The notes under the pieces: generated by a model
What the model saw: only the letters and a program-made list of their open reading frames with translations
What the model was told of the DNA's origin: nothing
Databases searched by the model: none
Translations under genes and position numbers: made by a program
Shown here: positions 8,085 to 15,230 of the stretch, piece after piece
How positions within the stretch are numbered: the stretch's first letter is position 1
How the letters are laid out: the number at the start of each line of letters is the position of its first letter
Origin: Geodermatophilus sp. TF02-6
GTDB taxonomy: Bacteria > Actinomycetota > Actinomycetes > Mycobacteriales > Geodermatophilaceae
Assembly (NCBI RefSeq): GCF_003319115.1
Contig: NZ_QOHF01000008.1
Location: forward strand, 1 to 64,000
Reading direction: 5' to 3'
DNA: 64,000 bases

Positions 8085-8123
8085 ATGACCTCCTCGACCT
8101 CGCCGGCCCGGGTGATCGCGTGA
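8085..8123 (+). CDS. 12-codon leader ORF coupled to the ABC ATPase gene
   Basis: ATG 8085 opens MTSSTSPARVIA and stops with TGA at 8121-8123; the stop overlaps the GTG start of the ATPase at 8120-8122 (GTGA). The ATPase has no clear ribosome site of its own, so ribosomes finishing this mini-ORF could supply its translation. Whether the mini-ORF senses anything cannot be told from sequence. Confidence 0.4.
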   Translation: MTSSTSPARVIA

Positions 8124-9025
8124 TCACCGCGGACCGGCTCACCAAGACCTACGGCGACCGGACCGCCGTCGACGGCATCAGCTTCACCGTGCAGCCGGGC
8201 CGGGTGACCGGCTTCCTCGGACCCAACGGCGCGGGCAAGTCCACGACGATGCGGATGGTCCTGGGCCTGGACCGGCCCACCTCCGGCAGCGTCACCGTGG
8301 GCGGCCGCCGCTACGCCGACTCCCCCGCGCCGCTGCGGGAGGTCGGCGCGCTGCTGGAGGCCCGCTCGGTGCACCCGGGCCGCTCCGCGCGCGACCACCT
8401 GCGCTGGCTGGCGGCCAGCAACGCCATCCCGGCCGGCCGGGTCGACGAGGTGCTCGAGCTGGTCGGCCTCACCGCGGTCGCCGGCCAGCGGGCGGGCCGG
8501 TTCTCCCTGGGCATGGGCCAGCGGCTGGGCATCGCCGCGGCCCTGCTGGGCGACCCGCCGGTCGTCGTCCTCGACGAGCCGGTCAACGGCCTGGACCCCG
8601 AGGGCATCCGCTGGGTGCGCACCCTCGCCCGGCAGCTGGCCGCCGAGGGCCGCACCGTGTTCGTCTCCAGCCACCTGATGAGCGAGATGGCGCTGACCGC
8701 CGACCACCTGGTGGTGATCGGCCGCGGCCGGGTGCTGGCCGACTGCTCGACCGCCGAGTTCACCGCCGCGCACGCCGCCTCCCACGTGCGGGTGCGCAGC
8801 CCGCAGCCCGACCAGGTGGCCACCCTGTTGCGCCGGGCGGGGCTGGACGTCGCCGTGCACGACGGCGAGCTGCGCGTGCAGGGCCGCGACGCCGCCGCCG
8901 TCGGCGAGCTGGTCGGCCGCTCCGGCCTGCTGCTGCACGAGCTGACCCTGGTGCGCTCCTCGCTCGAGGACGCCTTCATGACCCTGACCGCCGACAGCGT
9001 CGAGTACGCGGGAGCCTCCCGATGA
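8120..9025 (+). CDS. ABC transporter ATP-binding protein (ABC-2/DrrA type)
   Basis: 301 residues from GTG 8120. Walker A is GPNGAGKSTT (about 38-47), the signature region is FSLGMGQRLG (LSGGQ degenerate), Walker B is PVVVLDEPVNGLDPEG, and the H-loop is VSSHL. The C-terminal extension (about 210-301) is the usual regulatory tail of DrrA/CcmA-like ATPases. It powers the permease encoded next, whose ATG overlaps this stop (ATGA). Such two-gene exporters move drugs, lipids or peptides outward; the substrate is unknown. The start was chosen because it fits the family N-terminus (ADRLTKTYGDRTAVDGISF). Confidence 0.92.
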   Translation: MITADRLTKTYGDRTAVDGISFTVQPGRVTGFLGPNGAGKSTTMRMVLGLDRPTSGSVTVGGRRYADSPAPLREVGALLEARSVHPGRSARDHLRWLAASNAIPAGRVDEVLELVGLTAVAGQRAGRFSLGMGQRLGIAAALLGDPPVVVLDEPVNGLDPEGIRWVRTLARQLAAEGRTVFVSSHLMSEMALTADHLVVIGRGRVLADCSTAEFTAAHAASHVRVRSPQPDQVATLLRRAGLDVAVHDGELRVQGRDAAAVGELVGRSGLLLHELTLVRSSLEDAFMTLTADSVEYAGASR

Positions 9026-9819
9026 CCGCCGTCGCCACCCCCGCCCGGACCCGGCCCGGCTTCGGCGCCACCCTGCGGGCCGAGTGGATCAAGTTCTGGA
9101 CGGTCCGTTCGACCCCGTGGTCGCTCGGGGCGATGCTCGTCCTCGGTGCGGGCCTGACCACCCTGGTGTGCGCCCTCTCCGCCGACGCCCTCGCCCGCGA
9201 GGACCTGGGCGAGCCGGTCGGCGCCTTCGTCACCTGGGGGATCGTGTTCGCCCAGGTCACCGCCGTCGTCCTCGGGGCGCTCGTGGTCACCGGCGAGTAC
9301 GGCACCGGGATGGTCCGGGCGACGCTGACCGCCACCCCGCGGCGCGGTGCGGTGCTCGCCGCCAAGGCCGTGGTCCTCGCCTCGACGCTGTTCGTCGCCG
9401 GCACGCTGACCGCGCTGGCCGGCTGGCTCGGCGGCAACTGGTTCCTCGACCGGGCCGGCGTCGGCCTGGCCCTGACCGACGACGGCGTGCTGCGGGCCCT
9501 GTTCGGCAGCGGCCTGTACATGGCCGGGCTGGGCCTGTTCGCCGCCGCCGTCGGGCTGCTGGTCCGGCACACCGCCGCGGCGCTGTCGATCGTGCTCGGG
9601 CTGGTGTTCGTCGTCGGCAACCTGGTGATGGTGCTGCCCGGCGCGTGGGGCGAGTGGACGACGAAGCTGATGCCGGGCAACGCCGGGTCCCGCATCGCGA
9701 CGCCGGAGTCGTTCAACCCGCTGCTGCTCGGCCCCTGGGTCGGCTTCGCCGTCTTCGCCGCCGAGGTCGCCGCCGTTCTCGCGGTCGCGGCGGTGACCTT
9801 CACCCGCCGCGACGCGTGA
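9022..9819 (+). CDS. ABC-2 type permease
   Basis: 265 residues with six hydrophobic segments, the normal topology of an ABC-2 permease. The N-terminus (LRAEWIKFWTVRSTPWSLG) is the classic cytoplasmic start of these exporters. It overlaps the ATPase gene by 4 bp, so the two are translationally coupled and form one half-transporter pair. It sits in the plasma membrane. Directly after the stop comes a degenerate 20-22-bp tandem repeat and then a long hairpin that probably ends transcription. Confidence 0.9.
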   Translation: MTAVATPARTRPGFGATLRAEWIKFWTVRSTPWSLGAMLVLGAGLTTLVCALSADALAREDLGEPVGAFVTWGIVFAQVTAVVLGALVVTGEYGTGMVRATLTATPRRGAVLAAKAVVLASTLFVAGTLTALAGWLGGNWFLDRAGVGLALTDDGVLRALFGSGLYMAGLGLFAAAVGLLVRHTAAALSIVLGLVFVVGNLVMVLPGAWGEWTTKLMPGNAGSRIATPESFNPLLLGPWVGFAVFAAEVAAVLAVAAVTFTRRDA

Positions 9820-9916
9820 CCCACCTGCCCGACGCGTGACCCCCCGCCTACCTGAGTTGACCCCGCCTGCCTGACACGTGACCCCACCCGCCTGAGTCGA
9901 CCCCACCTGCCTGAGT
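9816..9916 (+). repeat. degenerate minisatellite, about five 19-22-bp units
   Basis: Units begin GCGTGACCCACC, GCGTGACCCCCC, GTTGACCCCGCC, ACGTGACCCCACC and GTCGACCCCACC, each ending in a CCTGA- or CCCGA-like sequence. They follow the ABC permease stop directly and end at the left arm of the 9917-9984 hairpin. The units differ by a few substitutions, so this is an old or diverging array, not a recent duplication. Non-coding on both strands as far as I can tell. Confidence 0.7.
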
Positions 9917-9984
9917 TGATCATGGGGTTGTTGCCGGCGACACGGCGGAACGCGCCGACATCGCCAGCAACAACCCCATGATCA
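9917..9984 (+). terminator. 24-bp inverted repeat, probable terminator after the ABC genes
   Basis: The left arm 9917-9940 (TGATCATGGGGTTGTTG and onward) pairs with the right arm 9961-9984 with one mismatch around a 20-nt loop. No T-run follows, as is usual in GC-rich actinobacteria. It lies between the permease and the next plus-strand gene. The outer TGATCAT sequence is shared with the hairpin at 21.88-21.95 kb. Confidence 0.65.
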
Positions 9985-10081
9985 CGGCGGGAGGCCGGCG
10001 GGAGGCCGGCGGGAGGGGCCGGGGACGGCCGGGGACGGCCCGTGGTCGCGGTGTCGTCCGGGAGGACGACAATGTGATCGC

Positions 10082-10429
10082 GTGACCGACACCGATCCGC
10101 TGGCCGCCGGGCGGCGCACCGCCGACGAGCTCGTCCGCCTGCTCACCGACGGCGACCCCGCCGGCGCCGACCGGCTGCTGGCCGGCATCCCCGAGATCCG
10201 CGACCTGGTCTTCGTCGGCGCCGGCCTGACCGCCGTCGCCCGCGCCGAGGGCCGGCGGCTGCCGCCCGCGCAGCGCGCCCAGGCCAGCACCCAGCAGCTG
10301 CACCTGGGCGCCCTCCGCGACGCGCACCGCGACGACCCCGAGGGCCTGCGCGGGTGGCTGCGGCAGGCCGCCGAGGAGATCGTGCTCATCCGCTCCCAGC
10401 AGGCGATCGCCGACCGCTTCGCCGGTTGA
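10082..10429 (+). CDS. hypothetical protein, 115 aa
   Basis: GTG 10082 start. The product is a soluble, mostly helical protein: repeated Ala/Leu/Arg helices such as RTADELVRLLTDG, then LPPAQRAQASTQQLHLGALRDAH. It has no signal peptide, membrane segment or known motif. The 3' end overlaps the convergent MFS gene by 44 bp, so the last codons of one or both are constrained. I do not recognise the family. Confidence 0.55.
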   Translation: MTDTDPLAAGRRTADELVRLLTDGDPAGADRLLAGIPEIRDLVFVGAGLTAVARAEGRRLPPAQRAQASTQQLHLGALRDAHRDDPEGLRGWLRQAAEEIVLIRSQQAIADRFAG

Positions 10430-11585
10430 CGGCCGGCCGGGTGGCCGCCCGCGCCAGCGGCAGCGTGAGCAGCAGCGCGCCGGCGAGCAGGACGTAGGTC
10501 CACGGCAGGCCCACCCCGCCCGCGACCGGGCCCGGCGCCAGCGCACCGACCGCGGTACCGGTGTCGAACGCGGCGTTCCACAGGGCGCTGGCCGCGGTCG
10601 CCCCGCCCCCGCCGGCGCGGGCGAGGGCGGTCAGCAGGGTGAGGTTCTGCACCGCGCCGAAGCCGACCCCGAACACCGCCGCCCCGACCAGCACCCAGCC
10701 GCCGCCGACCCGCAGCCCGCCGGCGACGCCGGCCAGCCCGACCGCGCCGACGACGAGGGTCACCGGCAGCAGCAGCCGGGTGCCCATCCGGTCGGCGACC
10801 AGCCCGGCCCGCCAGCGGCTGAGCGCGCCGGTCACCCCGAACACGAGCAGTGCCGCCGTCGCCAGAGCGCCGTCGGGCCGCTCGATGGGCAGGAAGGTCA
10901 CCAGACCGCCGCCGGCGAGGGTGACCACCAGCAGCACCGCCGAGGGGGCGAGCGCGGCCCGCACGGCGGCGCGGGACGACGTCCCCGCCCCGGTCTCCCA
11001 CCGGGTGACCCGGGCCAGCCCGGGGACCAACGGCAGGGCGAGCACCGGCGCGGCGGCCAGCCAGGCCAGCCAGCCGGCGTGCCCGCCGAGCACGAGCGCG
11101 GCCCCGGCCGGGACGGCGACCAGGTTGGGGACGGCGATCGCCAGCCCGTAGAGCCCGATCGACTCCCCGCGGCGCTCCGGCGGGGCGACCTGCGCGGCGA
11201 GCACGACCCCGAGCACGGTCAGCACCGCGAACCCCGCGCCGCGCACCGCCGAGACCGCCGAGAGCCAGGCCAACCCGTCGTCGACGGCGTACAGCGGGGC
11301 GGGCGCCCCGAGGGCGAGCAGGCCGCCGGCGAGCACCGGGCCCAGCCCGAACCGCGCGGTGAGCGCCGGCACGACCGCCTGCACGAGGACGGTGACGAGG
11401 AGGAACACCGCGGTGACCACCCCGGCGGTGTCGACCGCCGCACCGCCCGCGGCCGCGTGGGCCGGCAGCGACGCCAGCGTCAGGCAGTAGCTGGTGAACC
11501 CCAGCGTCGTCGCGCCCACCAGCGCCCGCATCGCCGGCAGCCGCCACAGCGACGTCCGGGCCCGCTCCGTCCCCTCGACCACCAC
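10386..11585 (-). CDS. MFS transporter (drug/sugar efflux-like)
   Basis: About 399 residues from GTG 11585 (GTG 11582 is equally possible); AGGGGAG lies just upstream. Twelve hydrophobic segments and MFS loop motifs are present (ERRGESIGLYGLAIAVPNL in the first half, RAGLVADRMGTRLLLP between TM8 and TM9). It is a plasma-membrane proton-coupled exporter or importer of unknown substrate. Upstream of this start the same frame is open for 70 codons, but that part is low-complexity and lacks a ribosome site. The C-terminus overlaps the convergent 115-aa gene. Confidence 0.85.
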   Translation of the reverse strand: MVVEGTERARTSLWRLPAMRALVGATTLGFTSYCLTLASLPAHAAAGGAAVDTAGVVTAVFLLVTVLVQAVVPALTARFGLGPVLAGGLLALGAPAPLYAVDDGLAWLSAVSAVRGAGFAVLTVLGVVLAAQVAPPERRGESIGLYGLAIAVPNLVAVPAGAALVLGGHAGWLAWLAAAPVLALPLVPGLARVTRWETGAGTSSRAAVRAALAPSAVLLVVTLAGGGLVTFLPIERPDGALATAALLVFGVTGALSRWRAGLVADRMGTRLLLPVTLVVGAVGLAGVAGGLRVGGGWVLVGAAVFGVGFGAVQNLTLLTALARAGGGGATAASALWNAAFDTGTAVGALAPGPVAGGVGLPWTYVLLAGALLLTLPLARAATRPAVNRRSGRRSPAGSG

Positions 11586-11790
11586 CGCTCCCCTCGACCA
11601 CAGACCGCCTCCGCGCCCGGCCGCCCAGCATGACGGCCCGCCGGTCGGCGCGCTGCCGGGGGGGACGGCGACGCGACCGGGTGACAGCGCCGCGAGCGCG
11701 GGTGACACTCGGGCGTCGGGGTCGGGACGCCGTCCCCGGGTCGCCTGCTGCACCGTGCCGACGGGGGCAGCCACGTGGGGAGGTGGTGCC

Positions 11791-13701
11791 GTGCTCGACA
11801 AGCGCCTGCCCGCGGTCGGCGGCTCCCGGGCCCTGCGGACCCCCGTCCGGGAGGTGGCGAGCGTGCCGCCCCGCCCGCTCGTCGGCCCCCGCCGGTCCGG
11901 CGCGACCCCGCCCCGTCACCGTGCCGGCCGCACGCCGCTGGCCCCGCGGGTGCGCGCCGGTCTCCTCTGGCCCCTGCTGGCGCTGCTCGTCGTCGGTCTG
12001 GTCGGTGCCCGGGTCGCGCTGGGTCCGGCGCGACCGGGCGAGGGGACGCTGACCGCCTACGCCGTCCTGCTCCTCACGCCGGGCGTCGGGCTGCCGGTCC
12101 CTGCGCTGTCCCCGGACGGGGTCGGCGCCCTGCACGCGGCCGTCTACGACACGGTGACCCGCGCGCTGGACCGCTACGCGACGCTGGTCGCCGCCGACCG
12201 CGAGCTGGCGCTGGTCGCCGTCCTGCTCGGCTGCCTCCTGCTGTGGCGGACCGCCCGGCGGCTGGGCCTGGGCAACCCGGCCGGCGCCGCGGCCGTGCTG
12301 CTGCTCGGAGCGGGCCTGCTGGGGCGCTCCGCCCTGCCGGCCGCGCCGGCCGTCGGCGGCCCGGCGCTGCTGGCCCTGCCGTGGCTGCTGCTTGCCGCGT
12401 ACCTGCTGGCGCCCGGGCGGCCCGTCCCCGCGGCGCTGGTCACGGCGCTGCTCGCCACCGCGCTCGCGGTGCTGCTGGCTCCCGACGTCCTGGTCCTCGT
12501 GGTCTCCGTGGCGGCCGCGGCGGCCGCCGGGAGCGCGGGGCTGCGTCGGGTCCCCGGCCGCGTCCGGGTGGTCCTGGGGACGGCGCTGGCCGGCCTCCTC
12601 GTCTGGGGTGCGCTCTCCCTCGACCGGTGGGCACCCCAGGCCGCCGCCGCGACCGCGCTCGGGAGGGGCACCACCGCGGTCCTCGCCGGGACCGGCACGC
12701 TGCTCGGCCTCGTCGGGCTGGTCGGGCTCGGCGGATGGCGGCTGCGCCGGCTGCGGGCACCCGCGGTCGGGCTGATGGCGACCGCCACCTGCGCGGCCCT
12801 GACCGGACGGCCGTCGATGCTGCTGGTCTGCCTCCCGCCGGCCGCGCTGCTCGCGGCCGGCCTCGGGGAGCAGCTGCTCGGCGGTACGGGCGCCGGCCGC
12901 CGGCGGTCGGCGAGCCGGTTCGTCCTGTGGACGGCGGCCGGGCTGGCGCTGCTCGCCGTGGCCGCCACCGCCCTCACCGGCCTGCTGCGGACCCCGTCAC
13001 CCGACCTCGGCACGCGGGACGACGCCGCGCTGCTGACCTGGGTCGACACCCAGCTCTCCCCCGACGCGCGGGTCGTCGTCCCGCCCCGGCTGTGGGCCGA
13101 GCTGGTGCACGCGGGCGCCGACACCGACCAGGTGCGGCTGCCGGGCACGGCCGGCGCCGGTGGGCCACTGGCACCCGTGCTCACCGTCGTCGAGGGCACC
13201 CCGCCCGACGGCAGCACGCCGGTGGCCCGCTTCGGTGCCTCCGACGGGCGCTCGCCGCTCGTCCTCGCCGACGGCTCCGCCGGCCGGCCCACCACCGAGG
13301 AGCTCACCCGCCGCCGGTCGCTGGCCGCGGCGCTCTCGGCCAACCCGATGACCGTCGCGGGCAGCCAGCCGGCCGGCGTGCTCGCCTCCGCCCAGGTCGA
13401 CCCCCGGCTGCTCGCGGTGCTGGCCGGCATCGGATCGCGGTTCGAGGTCCGCCTCGACGCGCTGCCCGCGGTCGCCGGGGAGGAGGGCAGCGGGACGCTC
13501 GTCCGCTCCGCCGTCCTGCGCGGCCCCTCCGGCGCGCCCCTGCTGACCGGAGCGCCGGACACCGAGCGGCTGCTGGCGTGGCTGCGCGCCCAGTGGCCAC
13601 CGCTCGCGCCGGACACCGTCGAGCTCGTCGACGGCGGCGTCCGGATCGGGTACCACTACGTCTCGGCGCCCGACGCGCTGGTCACCGAGGCGACGTCGTG
13701 A
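11791..13701 (+). CDS. large polytopic membrane protein with extracytoplasmic C-terminal domain
   Basis: 636 residues from GTG 11791, supported by GGGGAGGTGG about 8 nt upstream. A Pro/Arg-rich cytoplasmic tail of about 50 residues comes first, then some nine hydrophobic segments (to about residue 400). After a last segment near 395-415 comes a soluble, outside-facing domain (about 420-636). Its start, LLTWVDTQLSPDARVVVP then RLWAELVHAGADTDQVRL, closely resembles the tail of the M50 protease encoded at 15.2-17.9 kb. The general shape is that of actinobacterial envelope proteins related to glycosyltransferase-39-like scaffolds, but no catalytic motif is evident. It leads a likely operon with the DUF4397 and sortase genes. 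Confidence 0.75.
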   Translation: MLDKRLPAVGGSRALRTPVREVASVPPRPLVGPRRSGATPPRHRAGRTPLAPRVRAGLLWPLLALLVVGLVGARVALGPARPGEGTLTAYAVLLLTPGVGLPVPALSPDGVGALHAAVYDTVTRALDRYATLVAADRELALVAVLLGCLLLWRTARRLGLGNPAGAAAVLLLGAGLLGRSALPAAPAVGGPALLALPWLLLAAYLLAPGRPVPAALVTALLATALAVLLAPDVLVLVVSVAAAAAAGSAGLRRVPGRVRVVLGTALAGLLVWGALSLDRWAPQAAAATALGRGTTAVLAGTGTLLGLVGLVGLGGWRLRRLRAPAVGLMATATCAALTGRPSMLLVCLPPAALLAAGLGEQLLGGTGAGRRRSASRFVLWTAAGLALLAVAATALTGLLRTPSPDLGTRDDAALLTWVDTQLSPDARVVVPPRLWAELVHAGADTDQVRLPGTAGAGGPLAPVLTVVEGTPPDGSTPVARFGASDGRSPLVLADGSAGRPTTEELTRRRSLAAALSANPMTVAGSQPAGVLASAQVDPRLLAVLAGIGSRFEVRLDALPAVAGEEGSGTLVRSAVLRGPSGAPLLTGAPDTERLLAWLRAQWPPLAPDTVELVDGGVRIGYHYVSAPDALVTEATS

Positions 13702-13757
13702 CCCGTTCCTCCGGGCGCCCGGCGCCCGTCCACCCGCACCCCGAGGAGGCTCCGCCC

Positions 13758-14603
13758 GTGAAAAGGCTCCCGCTCGCCGTCGCCCTGCTCTGCGCCGCCC
13801 TGTGCGCACTCGCCCCGGCTGCGGGCGCAGCGCCCGGGGACCACGGCGTGCTGCGCCTCGCGCACCTGTCCCCCGACACCCCGGCCGGTGACGTCTACGT
13901 CGACTCGGTGTCCGACCCGAGCATGCACCTGACCTTCCCGGGTGTCGCCTACGGCATGGTGTCCGACTACCAGGACGTGCCGCCCGGCACGTACACGATC
14001 AGCATGCGGTCGCAGGGGGCCGCGCCGGACTCCCCGCCGATCCTGTCGGCCACGGTCGACGTCGCCCCCGGCACCGCCCGCACCGTCGCCGGCCTGGGCT
14101 ACTTCGCCGACCTCGGGCTGAAGGTCCTCGACGACGACCTCACCCTGCCGCCGGCGGGACAGGCCCGGGTGCGCGTGATCAACGCCTCCGCCCACGCACC
14201 GGAGCTCGACGCGAGCCTGGCCGACGGCACCCCGGTCACCTCGGGCCTGCCCTTCGCCACCGCCAGCGACTACGTCGACGTGCCCGGCGGGCCGACCACG
14301 CTCACGGTCACCCCGGCCGGCGGCACCCCGATGCAGCTGCCGGTCGACCTCGCCGCGGGGTCGGTGTACACCGCCCTCGTCCTCGACGACGGGAGCGGGC
14401 TGACGGTGCAGACCACGCTGGACGCCGCCAGCATGGGCGCGGTCCCCGTCGGCGGCGTCGAGACCGGCGCTGGCGGCACCGCCGGCGGGTCGGGCCGGAC
14501 GACGTGGCTCGCGGCCGCGCTCGGGGCAGCGGCCGTGGCGGTCCTGGGGCTGCGCGCCGTCCCGGGGCGGCGGCGGACGCCCCGTCACACCGCCCGGTCC
14601 TGA
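13758..14603 (+). CDS. secreted DUF4397 domain protein with C-terminal membrane anchor
   Basis: 281 residues from GTG 13758, with GAGGAGG 8 nt upstream. A signal peptide (KRLPLAVALLCAALCALAPA, cut after AGA-A) is followed by the DUF4397 region: VLRLAHLSPDTPAGDVYVDS, then PPGTYTISMRS and ARVRVINASAHAPELD, an Ig-like beta fold with two repeats. A Gly/Thr linker, one transmembrane helix (about 250-268) and an Arg-rich tail close the protein. No LPxTG is visible. It is followed 14 nt later by a class F sortase gene, a common pairing in actinobacteria, so the protein is probably part of a surface structure even if not the sortase substrate. Confidence 0.88.
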   Translation: MKRLPLAVALLCAALCALAPAAGAAPGDHGVLRLAHLSPDTPAGDVYVDSVSDPSMHLTFPGVAYGMVSDYQDVPPGTYTISMRSQGAAPDSPPILSATVDVAPGTARTVAGLGYFADLGLKVLDDDLTLPPAGQARVRVINASAHAPELDASLADGTPVTSGLPFATASDYVDVPGGPTTLTVTPAGGTPMQLPVDLAAGSVYTALVLDDGSGLTVQTTLDAASMGAVPVGGVETGAGGTAGGSGRTTWLAAALGAAAVAVLGLRAVPGRRRTPRHTARS

Positions 14604-14617
14604 GCCGCTGCCGCGGC

Positions 14618-15217
14618 ATGGCCCGGCACCGCACGCGCCGGTACCCGGTCCGGACGGCGCTGGGCGTGCTGCTGGCCGGAGCCGCCGTGGTCACGGCCAC
14701 GGTGCTCCTCTCCGGGCGGCCGGGCGGCCCGGGGGACGACCCGGTCGTCCTGCCGGCGGCCCGGACCGCTCCGGTGGTCGCGCCGGTGCAGCTGTCCATC
14801 CCGTCGATCGGGGTGACCACCGCCCTCACCCGGCTCGGGGTGGACGCCACCGGCGCCCTGGTGCCGCCCGAGGACTTCTCCGTCGCCGGGTGGTTCGCCG
14901 CGGGGCCGGCACCGGGCGAGGTCGGCCCCGCGGTGCTGGCCGGGCACGTCGACTCCCGCCGCGGCCCTGCGGTGTTCTACCGGCTCGCCGACGTGCCCGT
15001 CGGCGGCCGGGTGCTGGTGGCCCGGGAGGACGGCACGACGGCGCGCTTCACCGTCACCCGGGTGGCGGAGTACCCGAAGGACGCCTTCCCGACGGCGGAG
15101 GTCTACGGCCCCACCCCGGACCCCCAGCTGCGGCTGATCACCTGCGGCGGGGACTTCGACCGCGCACGCCGCAGCTACACCGACAACGTCGTGGTCTACG
15201 CGCACCTGACCGGCTGA
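14618..15217 (+). CDS. class F sortase
   Basis: 199 residues from ATG 14618. An N-terminal signal anchor (VRTALGVLLAGAAVVTATVLL) leads to a sortase barrel: IPSIGVTTALTRLGVD, VLAGHVDSRRGPAVFYRL with the catalytic His, and LRLITCGGDFDRARRSY with the catalytic Cys in TCGG and a nearby Arg. The compact barrel and TCGGxFD motif fit class E/F sortases of actinobacteria. It acts outside the membrane, joining surface proteins or processing them. It is the last gene of the 11.8-15.2 kb cluster and faces the M50 gene tail to tail across 13 bp. Confidence 0.9.
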   Translation: MARHRTRRYPVRTALGVLLAGAAVVTATVLLSGRPGGPGDDPVVLPAARTAPVVAPVQLSIPSIGVTTALTRLGVDATGALVPPEDFSVAGWFAAGPAPGEVGPAVLAGHVDSRRGPAVFYRLADVPVGGRVLVAREDGTTARFTVTRVAEYPKDAFPTAEVYGPTPDPQLRLITCGGDFDRARRSYTDNVVVYAHLTG

Positions 15218-15230
15218 GGCCGGCGCTCGC

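Noticed and set aside
8311-9906. Long open frame antisense to the ABC transporter genes
   Set aside because: Translation is Gly/Arg/Gln-rich with no domain, and the sense strand encodes clear Walker motifs and a permease. High GC keeps antisense frames open.
9816-9916. CRISPR-like array
   Set aside because: The units are degenerate and contiguous without unique spacers.
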